From NCBI GenBank assembly GCA_037178975.1, contig JASJZH010000006.1, positions 8,556,001-8,620,000 of the forward strand: 64,000 nt of DNA, written 5' to 3'. This DNA is from Oscheius tipulae (taxonomy: Eukaryota > Nematoda > Chromadorea > Rhabditida > Rhabditidae). The translations under genes were made by a program, and so were the position numbers. This document shows positions 12,565 to 32,345 of this stretch, piece by piece; position 1 is the stretch's first letter, and the number at the start of each line of letters is the position of its first letter. Below the pieces are notes generated by a model. The model had not been told where the DNA came from. It was given only the letters and a program-made list of their open reading frames with translations, and did no database searches.

Positions 12565-15500
12565 CGAGTTCTATCATAATTTTGGTCTGCCTTAGTTAGA
12601 TAGTTGTTGAGCCATTTCACTGCTACTAAATTTAGACAGTGTCTGTTCACGGTCTGCCTGCAAGATAGTACCAAGTGGCATGTCCGGAACTAAAATCACT
12701 ATGTTACTGCTGCAGGAAACAAGCACACTAGGGTTTGCAAGCTATTGATCTTGGTACGAGAGCGTTACTACTGACCGTTTTTCAAACATCAATAATTGTT
12801 CTGTGTTTTACAAAACTGATGCACGTAATTCTACAACCCCGACTCATTAGTATAAGAAGTAAAAGTTTCCTGTTATCCTCCATAAATCACCGGCGATTAT
12901 GCGTCTGTTGCATATACAAAGGCGCCGAAGAGATGTCCAGAACTGATCAGGTTATCGTCCGTACATCCCACAAGGTCTTCATACGGTCTTACGTGACGTG
13001 AAAGATGAGGTCTGAACTTTGTTTCTCTTGAAAAATGCCTTCGATCGGGTCCAAGAGTGTGATCATGAGAATTAGCCCAAGGTTGCCATTGTTCTCTATT
13101 ATTCGGAGGCTTCACAGTGAGCGACAAGCTATTGTTCATTCCAATAGGGCTCGCTCTCTGTTAATCCGTTGGCTATTTGCCGCATATACGGATACGGTAT
13201 ATCTATCTCCCTCTCGCCGAAAGACAATATTTGGATCGAATTGACAGCTGGCTCATTGCGCTGGTCACTTCTGTAAACTCATGGACCCCACACAGCTACT
13301 TCCCCTTTCCTGTTTTGAACTGAATGTTACTTCCTCCAGATCTCAAAGACTTTGCCGCCGTTGTCCTTGGCGGTACATAAAATGATAATCTGCTAGGGAG
13401 AGGGGCTGCCAGTTACGCAAGTCCGGCAGCCGCTGCACCGTAAGGGAGCACATTGCTAATTGTGACAAAACGTTCTGGAGAGGACTCCAACTCTTCTCAA
13501 GGTCCCGACTCGCGTTCTTTTTAGGGTTATTTGATAGCACAATGGTATGGGGTAGAGTGGGTCTGATTCCGTTCCCCGAGATTGATGGATGACCGTCCCC
13601 TGAAGAGAGGTCCTCGAATACACGAAGACAAGTCGTTTGTCCGCGAATGCTCTCCCCCTCAAAAAAGAAGGATATGAATTCTTTCTTCTCTTTTCCCATA
13701 GAGCAATTATGTCTCCTTTACACAAACTCTTAGAGCAGATACTATCTCAACCATCCCAACTTCTCAGCCATTATGCAGACGTATAATGTTGTGAATGCTA
13801 TTAGTCGGCTGACTTTGACTTTCAGGTACCGAAAAAACTATTTGGGTAGTGCTAATTACCACGAGTCACCCGAAAAGGGATTTGTTTACTGCTAATAATA
13901 AACAGAGGAGAGGAAAATGCCTGGGAAACATGGCCGCAGGTTACGGTCAATTACCGGTCAGGTACACTCATTCACAAAGTATTCCCATAGCCCAGAAGTT
14001 CATATTCGATTAGTTGCATCTCGCGGCTGGTACTGAATGACAACATTGTCACTGTCACTCTGCAAGATGGTTTATGACCTGTCTGCGACATCAACGAGTC
14101 TCGATACCGTAGCGCGTGCTCCTCCTCTTCCCTTAGAGATCAGGACATTCTCCCGCGCCGATCTTCCTAATCCTCCCTTGCCAAAAGCACTTTCTCTCCA
14201 ATACACCCTTGTTGAAAGTTTTCTCTTGATTGGGAGTGGCCACAAAAGCTCCTATTGCAAGTCATTACCCAGTCAGTCTGACTGACATGTCCGACAAAAT
14301 ACTCCGCCTTCCGCATCAAACTTTGTCTCCATAGCTTCCAAAACGTATCTCTCCCGTACCATATAGTTTTTTCCGGATTTCGATCTATATTTCTCTCATT
14401 GTCATTTCAAAATTAGCTATTCGTAACAAATGTGATTGCTCGAGCTTAGACTCTGGAAATTTTGAGGAAGCAATCAGTTTAACTCGACCGTCAGTGGTGG
14501 CGGCGGTTATGATTGATGCTTCTTCTCTCGTGACGGAGGAGCCTACGGGCTCGCTCGCGCTCGTGTGGCGCAATATTTGCCGCGTTCCGCAATCGGTAAT
14601 GGATGAGTTATTGTGTTGCCAAATCGGCAGAGTAATTACTGGAAATGATTCCAGTGGCTGCTCACTTACTCCGATTTGGCTTTCCCTTGTCCGCCCGATA
14701 GTCCTGTTATATAACGGAAATTGAGGCCATTGCTCAGCCACAGAAATTCATCGCCTAATTCTTTTCCTCTTCTCGTCTACAAGCTTAGATGAGTCTCTTT
14801 GCTGCCTTCTGGCCCGAACGAGAGGGGTCACCCTGTGGCGACACATGTCCTGCAACTGTCGTTGATTTACGACCCATCTAACTCTCTCTGTACTGGCCAC
14901 CGGCCAAATTTATCACTTTTCTTCTGGTCTTTTTCGTGCATGGGGGAGGTCTATGGACTCGAGTTCATGAATTGTGCAAGCAAGTAGGAGGGCGCCTGTG
15001 CTCTCCGGAGCAAACAGCGCTACCGTAGCCGGGCCGTCTCCCATGGGGACTAGATAGAATCAGCTCTCTCCCAGATCTGCGGCTCTAATCTCCAGCACGG
15101 CTCACTCTCTCTCTTCTTTTCCACTAATTTTGGACTCTTGCGATTCGGGAAAAGTCGCAACATTTTAGCACAGATAAGAGCAGGGTTATTCCGTCGTTTT
15201 TGCGCGGGTTTTTGTAGAAATGATAAGGGCTGGGATGACCTGGCTTTCGGGTGTTATTAAGGAAGAAGAACATGCACTTTACTCTTTTTGATCAGGCGGT
15301 GATCACTTATTGGTGCAGTCGTTTATATAGTAATATGACCTGGCCAGCCGCGCATTGCATAAGGCCAAGACGACCTCTGCTGGCCAACTGTTCTCAATAT
15401 CCTAGACACAGTGTTTCCTCTTGTCCCCACCAGATTTTAAACTGTTCAAAGCGGTCTGTTCACAGCTGTTGCCATCTTTGGCGCCTCTGTCTTTCTCTAT

Positions 15501-17457
15501 CCCTTGCTGACACCTGCTGGCAGTCATCCCTCTAGGTCAGGCCACCCTGTTCTTGTGCCAGCTGTCTCCTCTTGTTCCATCTTGTTTGGCAACCAGTCAA
15601 AGTTTTGACCAGTTAGTGATTCAGATGGCAAAACCTGGAGACGGAGTTGACGATTAGCTAGTGATGCGCGTCTCCATCTGCCACTCTCTTTGTTTGTGCC
15701 GTTATGCTAATTCCGGAGGCGGCGCCTTAAAAGTGACGGTAACTCGATCTGGCAGATAGTTTATATTCGACTCGCGCTTGAGTACCGGTTACGTCGGGGA
15801 CGCCCTCCTTCCTCGCTCCTCCCTCACACAAAACTCTTGATAACCTATATTATAGTCTCTATTCTTCTCCTGATCCCTACTACCATTATAAAGGGGTTTT
15901 ATCACCTAGTTGCGTAACTGTCGTTCCGGTTTCCTCTCACTTCCACAGTCCATAAACAAATACTTAACCTCACATCCTTGTCCGCAGCGCCTGGGTCATA
16001 AATTCAAGCCCGAACGTCATGCCGTAACAGTTTTGACGATCTAATCGTCAACCTTACACCTACCAGAAGGAAGGGCACAGATAAAAACGCTGGAATTTAG
16101 ATGGTCACGCACACAATACAAACGTGACGACGTGTTTTTGCCCCTGGAATGGATTCATGAACTCTACTTGCAATTCCTTTCCTTCAGTCTATCTTCTCTC
16201 AAAGCCAGATATGCTAATTTGTCGGCGGTATCTATCAAAGCGCACCGGGCGCACCTAATCCCTTAATGAGATGATCTGCGTATACGTTTCGCCAACAGTG
16301 CGGGAAACCACCTGTTTTCTTGTAACTTTGGATCAAAACACTAAAGTTTTTATCAAAAAGAGCCATTTTTCTCATACACACTACTTTGGATCTATTATTA
16401 ATGATTCTTCCATTGTATTCCTCAGGAGGATGGTTTCAAACTCTCCCACTTTTCCGAAACTTTCAAGGTTTAGTCAAGCCCACGTTTAAGGCAAAAGCTA
16501 AATTTGGAACTTTAAAGCATACTGTTAACCATAAATATATACTTGAAAGCTTACTTTTGCTTTGAATGAACGTACTGTATCAATTTCTAGTTGCCTTTTT
16601 TCAAAGCAGTCCAAACATCTAGTCATTTTTCAACGAAATCTGGCTGATTCAGTCTATTCTGATATCTCAGCCCGAGATAGCAGCTTCCAGAACATTACTG
16701 TATCCGATTCCAAAGACTTCCGCCACTTAAATTGATACTGTTAATCTCTCTACCCTATTATTGGCCCCCGATAGACCCGACTGGGATCCGGGTAGACGTC
16801 AAACATAGCAGGACATAAATCCTTTACATGTAGGTACGTGTCCACCTGCCGATCTGCGCGGTGTAGCTCGTTAATCATTATGAATTCTCTCCCGATTACA
16901 AATCGTAGTCGTCGGCCGACTTTGATTCATACCTTTTCCGTAAGCAATTTGCGCTCCCGAATTCGATCGATGTGAGCCCCGCAATGAGAGGGTAGAAAAA
17001 GACGGAGAGATAAGTTTTTTCGTAGCCTCTTCAATGTTGCGAACGGGGGTATTATCAGGGGAGAGAAGGGTTAGTTCTGCTGCCGACTACAGCCCAACCA
17101 AAAATGGGAGCTCCGTTCTCTTAGCTATTCAATTACTGACCAGTTCTCTCTACACCCAAGCTGACATAATTTATGCTGCGTAAACATATACACACTCTCT
17201 CAAGAATACAGTTCTTTCAATTGCTTCTCTCTTCATTATTCCTCCCAGACACTAATCCCTGTCTGAACAGTGCACTCGTCCTCTGTCTCTGTCTCTCTTT
17301 CGCCCTACCACAGTATCCTTTGTTCAAATGGAGGCTGGCGCGCGATTTGCGCTGCAGATGCCAACCATCATTTTCTCATTGATCTCACGCCTATCATTCG
17401 TACAAAAAACGACCTCAAAATTCCTCTCTTTCCCCTATTTTATTCGGAAACAGTAAG
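12565..17457. other. gene-poor 4.9-kb upstream region of unc-62
   Basis: No open frame here has domain similarity or consistent splice sites; overlapping minus-strand frames at 13343-13725 look accidental. A long non-coding flank is usual for a developmental homeobox gene, so enhancers are likely, but none is identified from sequence alone. Confidence 0.5.
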
Positions 17458-25185
<7,728 letters not shown>

Positions 25186-26794
25186 AACCCTCATAGTCTT
25201 TCGTCCTGCTCAGTTGCATAAGATCTGAGACCCCAAGACAGTTGTCAATGTTATACATGTGCGTTATAGATAGGAGATCGGACCTGGCTCAAAAATTATG
25301 GATTCTTTTTGAACCGGGGCCCAACCGACTGAACTTAACGCATATGTATGATGAGTATCACAGGGTCCCCTTTAATTTTTTTTTCTCCTCTCACCTTCCT
25401 CCTAAGTAGATGTACAGTAAAGCCCGGGTACGTGCCCATGTCATACATTATTGTTTCCCTCCGACAATACAGAACATTTTCTCCTGTTCTCCCCATGACT
25501 TCCTCTGTGTCATGACTGCCTGCGACTATTATATAAATAAATATATATATGTTCAAAGTTTTGTTTTGTTAGAAGGAAGGGCGCTAGAAGGAAGGGAAGA
25601 CTAGTCTTAGGCAATATTTGAGACGGACGCATTCATAGCCTATGTCTGCTGTCAATCACGAGTCAGCCGAAATTGAACCCAATTGCAGCTCGATGTCCGG
25701 CTCCGACCTTGCCTACAGTAAGGTGGTCGATCGTGTTCTCCTCGTTTGCGCGCGCGGAGGGTGAAACACTCCTCGCTATTTGGAAAAATAGCTCCTTGTT
25801 CGGACGATAAATGACTGGAACACGGAGGAAGACATCGACATCAAAGGCCACGTGTCCTATATGCCTCGGTCGGACACAAAGAGGTCTCCAAAGTAGTTCA
25901 AAATTGGACATTCTATTTGTGGAAACTGCCAATGGTTCAATGGAAGCAAACAGTAACCAATCTTCCATATATCCTGATAAGATTATTGACTATATTTCGT
26001 TGAAACTTAACCTGATTAACCTGTGTTATAAAAAAGTTGCGATATAATCAAGACATGATGATGCGGATCTGTAAGCGGACCAATTGTCTTCAGGCTCTTG
26101 CCATCTGAAATGGCTTGTCTATTGATATGCTACGTGGGCTAGCTGGCTCTATAGCTTTGTACAAAAACTTGGACTTGGAACTGACTCGGATGCAAACGCG
26201 TGTTCTGTATTGTATGGATACCAATAACTTCACCAATATACGCAGAAGTGTCTAATCCGATGACGCCAGTGGTATCTGTCATTAGCTCATTGGAGCTACT
26301 GAACCGACGATTTTGGCAAGTGACCGAACATGTTTTTCTAAGAGCAGCCTTTTGAAAGTAATCAAAAACTGAAAAACAGTAAATAACTAACATTGTTAAA
26401 ATGGGAAGTTTGGCTCACATCAGAGTCAAGCAGTAAGTTGTTCAGCTGGTCCCTTCATTATGTTCTTGTTTTCAACTATAGCGCTGAGCAGATGGAAAGA
26501 ACAAAAAAAACCAAAACAGCTTTGAAATAACCTTCATCCGTTTAGGCGGTTGCACGCAAAGCTGAATTATTCGGCGGGAGCTTTTTCTCCATGGCAACGA
26601 TGGCGGAGTCCATAGCTATGCTCGTCTCGCTTCTTCGCATATATTGGTAGTCACTTGCCTCATTAGGCTGCTTCATGCATTACGCAACTCCAGTCACGCA
26701 AATATACACCCACAGTTTCGTACTATTCTCTTTAAAAATGGGTGTCTATACTCATTATATGTCATTTTCAGGCTGACGACGATTACCCGGTGCT
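25186..26794. other. intergenic region between unc-62 and the ankyrin gene
   Basis: Holds the unc-62 3' end (AATAAA-like AT-rich run near 25533-25545) and a direct repeat AGAAGGAAGGG twice near 25570-25595. Minus-strand open frames of 101 codons (25968-25663) and 84 codons (26393-26139) are present but show no family signature or splice chain. The T-rich acceptor TTTTCAG at 26765-26771 lies 23 nt before the next start codon and may be a trans-splice site. Confidence 0.45.
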
Positions 26795-29700
26795 ATGTCG
26801 CTTATGCGAGCCTTAGATACTCAAGATCGACAAGAAACTGAGAGAATTCTACGAGACACACCCGTACTACCTCGTTTTCACGTCAAAACTATAAAAGCTT
26901 AGACAGAAGTTACTGTAAGAGATGCAGACGGTCGCGTGGCTCTTCACTATGCCGCCGAAACTATGGATACAGAAATTTTTATGGAAATCTACAAACAAGA
27001 TCCGTCATTAGTTGATTCGCAAGATAATGAAGGGTGAGTTTGATTTAAACCTCATTTCCTTCCATTTTAGACTGACACCGGTTGTTATTTCCATTATGAA
27101 GGGTCGTTTGGACCTCGTTGAGTTTTTACTGGAGAAAGGAGCTAACATGAATCAGACTGATAGGTATGAAGAACACTTATTGATTTTCTTGCACCAAATA
27201 ATAGGCGAAGTGATGTTGTAGACAACAATTAAACTTTGCCGCTTACTGCTGAGTACTTTAGAGTCAAAAACAAGATGTATAGTTCGAAAATTGTAATAGC
27301 ATTTCACCGCGAAATATCAAATTTGTAAACCGTGTCTGATTAGATGCACAATACCATTCCCTTCTTTTCGAAGCGCCTCCCTGTCCATATGGTCACAAAC
27401 AACAACATCTATGCCATTAGTCCATGTCGGTCTGGTAAAATGTATTTTAAGACACTAAAATTTATTTGCAACCATTTACAGTAGATCTGTTGCAGGTCTT
27501 AAGTTAGCAACTCGTCTGGACCTCAACCAAAACTTATTTTCCACACAATTTTATACTGAACGGCTTCAGTCGAACGCAAAACATAGCCTTTGCTAATACG
27601 TCTGATTTTTTCAGGTTTGGTCACTCTATAGTTCACTGGGCAGTTGTCTGCGGTCAGCTGGATGTTTTGGTGTTCTTGCTTTCCAAGGGTGCAGATCCAT
27701 CCATTCCTGATCATAACGTGACTCTTGCGTGTCAACAGAGGCAAGAAGGGAAAAGTTTTTAGGTTGCATGTCCACTGCATTATGCAACAGCCGGTGAGGA
27801 TCTACCACATGAGCTGGCACTTTCAATACTTCATACCCTACTGAGAGGAGGTGCCGCAGTAGATTCTAGAGATATGGATGAACGAACACCAATTCTTTGG
27901 TCAGCCAGCAATGGTGCCAGTTCCTTCCATCCAAAAAAATTTTAAATTAGGAAATCTCGAGGCAATAATGTCACTGAAACAGGCTGGAGGAGACATTATG
28001 GCCGTGGACAGGGACCAGCTGGCTGTGATTCATTGTGCAGCAAGTCACGGATATCATGAGGTTTTAAATCTGGCACAAAATACAAAGATTTGTACATCAG
28101 ATTGTCGAGTATTTCATGGAATGTGTCCCGCGACAAATGATCAACATGAGAGATCGTCATGGTGCCAGTGGCTTATTTTATGCTGTGACGTTTGGTCACT
28201 ACGAAGTTGCCAGAAAACTTCTCACTTTTGGATCTCTACCAAACTTACAGGTATGGCTATAATTAACAAACTTGGCCGTCACGTAGTGGGCGTGTATCAG
28301 TGTAGGAAGATCAGTCCCTACCTGGTACAAACCATAGAGATTGTAAACTTTGTATATTTAGATAAATAGTTTTCTGAACCGCCATCCTTTGAAAAACTTT
28401 ACTATTCTTCGTCTTTTTGCCATTCTGACACCTTCTTGTGCAAACATAATTTTGCGGAATTCATCGCACCCATACTGCCTCTGTCCACTTGGTTGTTTTT
28501 ATTGAGAGCTGTCCCTGACAGAACTAGAATCCCTAGTGAAGTGGCGTCATATTCTTGTATACCGAAACCAATTTGCCCTAATATTTTCCATATGCTAACG
28601 CATTTCCAGCAACATGATACAATTAGAACTAAACAAAACTTCTTCCAGGACAACAACCTCCGTACTGCAGCACACTGTGGAGCTGCCAAAGGCCAAATGA
28701 GAATGCTGAAGCTGTTGCGACAGTACAATGCCTCTTTTGAGATCCAGAACTACCGAGGTGACCTCCCGATTCATGAGGCTGTCCAGGTTGATTGCAAAGG
28801 TACATCAGGCCACCCTGCTCACTGATTACTTGACCTATTAGACGTCGTGGAATGGTTATTAGCTCTGCACCCGGACACAATCAACGCTGCCTCGCATGAG
28901 GGTCGAACTTGTCTCCATCTGGCAGCTGCCAAGGGAAGTATTGAAATGGTTGTCCTACTCTGTACCAAGGGATGCTTTACAGATCCCTTGATGCTTCACG
29001 ATGTGCGTTTTCGTTTTTTGACCAGGTCATTTTTTCTTTCAGGACAATTTGTATACTCCCCTGGACCTGGCTGAAAAGAGAAAGCACCAGGTGGTCGTTG
29101 ATTACTTGAGGTCAAGAAGAGCTCTGCGCTCTTCTGAAGTCGACGAGGGAACAAAGAAAAACAGCCGGACGACGTTTGAAGAAAGAATGGTTGCAGGTGA
29201 CAAAGGAGTCTTGAAAGCTCTGAAGAACGAATTTCAGCTCAATTGGATAAGGTAGCTCTGAGTGTTTTGAACGAGCCAAACAAGCCTGAAAAGGCACCTA
29301 AAGATACTAAGAGCACTGCCGTGAACACATCAGTTCGTATATATCAAACTCCCAAAAAATGCTAAGTTCTAGGCAAGAAGAGATTCCACAGCTTTGGTTA
29401 AAACTGGGAAAACCACTTCAACATCCGGCTTGGGCGATGAAAACGAGGCTCCGGGAGTCGACGAGACTCGAAAAACGACTGAAGAACTGCGTGGTGAAAG
29501 AGAAAAGTCCGCCACGGAAGATGCTGAACAGATCATGAGAAGAATCATTCGAGAAGAAGTACAACAGGTAGCACATCCATTTTTAGCTCAAATTGTCTGT
29601 TTTTCAAGGAAATAAACGGGAAGCCAAATCATCCAACTCAATCGGAAGAGCCTCCTCATGACTCGCACAATCATGCCACATCAGACTTGGATAATCTCGA

Positions 29701-30886
29701 TGAATACTACGTAAGCGTATTTAAGTTTTGAAATTTGTGGTCTTTTAGGAAGATTTGCCTGGAATATCAGATTCGAGTGAAGTTGAGGAGGAAGAACATG
29801 ACGACGTCTTTGATGAGGCGCAAGAGCTTACGACGGGGATTATTGTGGAGAAGGGGAAAGAAGTCAAGGTATGTAGAGCTTGACCATAACTTTTGTAACA
29901 AGCAAAAAGTTAATTTTAACCTAAAACATTGAGTCAGTAACAAGCAATTTTGAAGTTGCACGAAGTTGTAGAGTTCTAGAGCGGTTTGAATTTTACAAAC
30001 TTGCTGAATATTGAAATAGAGCCATTTCTGTATCCTTAAAACCAAAACGTATTGAAAAAAGTCCATAACAAGGGTGTTCAGGTTCAGAATTACTTGACTA
30101 CAGTATACGCGTAGGAAACTATTGGTGGAAGTATTTTAACAAAATGGAATGGCTCACAATCGACCGCATACATTTGATACTTTTCAGGGAACTGTGAACC
30201 CAAACACGAAACGAATGGTCTCTGGCAAGGTCCACAAAAGATCAGAGAAAGGAGCTAAGGCGGTCAGGATATCTTCCAATATTGAAAGTGATGGTGAAGG
30301 AGCAGTAGAAACAGCCAATGGAACAAAAAAAAATCCCCGGCAGAAGCGCAAAATTCAAGAAAAGAGCATTTTCCAAGAACTGACACATCTTAAACGGATG
30401 CAGATTCAGTACGGCAAAGTAATTTTAAGTCTTCGGATGCAAAAAGATATTGTTTAGGTGCAGGAAAAGGTTCTGGTGAAATCTTTAGTGGGAAACTTTT
30501 GCAAAATGCACGGTCTGGATCCTGCCAACTACAAATTCAGTACGTTCTACGCTTGGGAAAAGTTCTTATATGGTGAGTTCTTTTTGGTTTTTGTAAACTT
30601 TCTTGATGAAGATGAACTTTCAGACCAGTTGAAACTGATCTACCTCGACGAGCGACAGCGACTAACCCACGTCGCATACCATGAACCCCGGCTGGATAAG
30701 TTTGAAACCAGACTACGGGCAGCCAGAGCCGTTCCATTAAACGACAAGGTCACCAAGATGTCAAAAGTATATGGAAGTGGCACCATGACGTCTGGCAAGA
30801 GCGCAGCCAAACGAGACAAGACCCCAGGAGGGGCAGAGAAGCGATGCAACTGCCTGGGAAAACATCTGCTTATAGAAGGAAAATAG
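26795..30886 (+). CDS. multi-ankyrin-repeat protein, inversin-like N-terminus, 17 exons
   Basis: Probable cytoplasmic or cortical scaffold. At least eight ankyrin repeats run from residue about 30 to 420, with typical cores such as DGRVALHYAAE, GLTPVVISIMKGRLDLVEFL, FGHSIVHWAVVCGQLDVLVF, HYEVARKLLTFGSLPN, GRTCLHLAAAKGSIEMVVLL and LYTPLDLAEKRKHQVVVDYL. After them come a charged low-complexity region (DSSEVEEEEHDDVFDEAQE, RKTTEELRGEREK) and a conserved-looking basic C-terminal segment (ANYKFSTFYAWEKFLY, RLDKFETRLRAARAVP). All 17 exons (first 26795-26863, last 30624-30886) join in phase through introns mostly of 36-45 nt. The start ATG follows an in-frame stop just after a trans-splice-like acceptor at 26771, which fixes it. 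The closest idea is an inversin-type ankyrin protein; the exact orthologue is not recognised, and a TRPA channel is excluded because no membrane segments follow. Confidence 0.88.
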
Positions 30887-30898
30887 AATATGTGAAAA

Positions 30899-30904
30899 AA
30901 TAAA
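30899..30904 (+). terminator. poly(A) signal of the ankyrin gene
   Basis: AATAAA 13 nt after the TAG stop at 30884-30886, within an A-rich run. Confidence 0.6.
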
Positions 30905-31148
30905 GAAAAAATTTTCTAATTTATTGTAACATCCAAGACAGGCATGTAGGTACGGCGGCGGCTTGCTCTGGCTTGCAAGACTTAACAGGTGTGGTTTTTG
31001 CCCCTTTCCACATACTGCCCCAATTTTATGATGTTTTCGAAAACCCTCAGAGAAATCGTCTCCGCTTTCCTTTCAATCGTAATAGCTGTCGCTTATTCAT
31101 CGAACGAACCGTGAAATGTCTCGCAACTACATGATCTACCGAAGATGT

Positions 31149-31470
31149 TTCAAATCGGCGTTCTTCTCCTTTTTCTAACTATTGGCACCACGACTGCTCG
31201 ACAGTTGTGTGAACACAATTGGCAGCGCTTCAACGATGAATTTATGGGCTAATATAAGAAGAATCTTAGTTGCGTTGGTAAGTAGCAAAAAAATACTTAT
31301 TTTTCGTAGTTCTGCAGACAAAATGCCACTATCGCCATTGATGAGTATCATGGCAATGGATGTGCCGAAATAGAGCGTGTTATCAACGAGACCAGGGTGC
31401 AGCCAACACTTCATAACGGCAAAAAGTATTTGGTAATCAGAAGAATGCAAAACGGACGATATTGATTGAT
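31149..31470 (+). pseudogene. fragment of a small secreted protein gene, probably decayed
   Basis: An ATG at 31149 opens a good signal peptide (MFQIGVLLLFLTIGTTTA) followed by RQLCEHNWQRFNDEFMG and then an in-frame TAA. A second open piece begins after a TTTTTCGTAG acceptor (31309) with FCRQNATIAIDEYHGNGC and ends at a TGA near 31464. The two pieces do not join in one frame with the visible GTAAGT donor at 31276, so a frameshift is needed. Residues ETRVQPTLHNGKKYLVIRRM in the second piece match a downstream segment. The cysteine and aspartate pattern loosely recalls a C-type lectin or lipocalin, but neither can be supported. Confidence 0.35.
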
Positions 31471-31796
31471 AATTATAACTTCACCCAGATTATCAATGAT
31501 AGAATAGATATGGAAGAAACAGAATTGTCATATTGGAAAACTATACCCAAAAGTTTATCCAGACGAGGGTAGTTTCGTTGTAGATGTTTCCGTATAAACC
31601 ATTTATGCTTCTCTTCCAGTTTTCAAGGTGGTTTTCAACTTTTCTTAGGAATATATTCTTTTACAACTCGTCTACAACTCCTATGCCACTTACAAAAGAC
31701 TATACGCATAGAATTCTTGACTGAGTAACTAACAGACACTCTCATATGCTTTTTTTTTAGCTCTGCAAACAATGAACATGATGCCGAAGGACTTAA

Positions 31797-32033
31797 CAAA
31801 TATCCGCTGTTTCAAAGAAAACAAGGATTAGGCCATTATTATTTGACGGAAACAAGAGTAACACAATCAGAAGAATGCAAAACGGTCGGGTTGATCGGGT
31901 TGACAGGATAATAGGAGGTCGCTACCAATATAACACTGCCGAGAGAACTTTGGACTACACGTATCTGGTTTTCACGGATCATGCAAATATGCTATCAAAC
32001 GTTTGCTTTTCTACTTGTGTTCCAAAGCGATGA
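31797..32033 (+). pseudogene. second, paralogous fragment of the same unknown family
   Basis: A 78-codon open segment contains KKTRIRPLLFDGNKSNTIRR followed by MQNGRVDRVDRIIGGRYQYN and DYTYLVFTDHANMLSN. The part around IRRMQNGR aligns residue for residue with the segment at about 31385-31455, and the DNA AATCAGAAGAATGCAAAACGG is almost identical in both. No start codon or complete splice chain could be built, so this is treated as a remnant or an incompletely resolved exon. Confidence 0.35.
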
Positions 32034-32345
32034 GCTCCCGTTTTCTATGTGAAAAATTTGCATTCTTCAAACTTTTTGAACCATAGAACAAACTCGGTGA
32101 CCTGCAGTCAAAAACCAAATTGTTCATCATAGATTGGATTTACAGCATCCGACGGCAGGAGATCAATTGTCGTTTCCGTTTTGTTCTAATGACGGACATA
32201 TTTTACGCGCTTGTTGACATGTCCGAAACACGAATCACATAAAAACGGGACTGCACGCCTCGCTGTCTAGCTGGACACCTGGGAGCCGAGAAAAGAGCCT
32301 TTAATGAGATTCATACAGTAGGAGAATGGTATGATATTAGCAATT

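Noticed and set aside
13343-13725. Two overlapping minus-strand frames of 118 and 89 codons
   Set aside because: Both frames are open over the same bases, neither has a recognisable motif, and no splice chain links them to other exons.
25663-26393. Two minus-strand frames (101 and 84 codons) between unc-62 and the ankyrin gene
   Set aside because: No family signature, no consistent introns, and no start context; noted in the intergenic entry only.
26401-26550. Upstream ATG (MGSLAHIRVK) as start of the ankyrin gene
   Set aside because: An in-frame TGA directly after the acceptor at 26771 blocks any upstream reading, so translation must begin at 26795 (or 26804).
31149-32033. Assignment of the tandem fragments to C-type lectins or lipocalins
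   Set aside because: Some spacing recalls these families but the key motifs (WIGL and the Ca-binding WND, or GXW) are absent, so no family is claimed.
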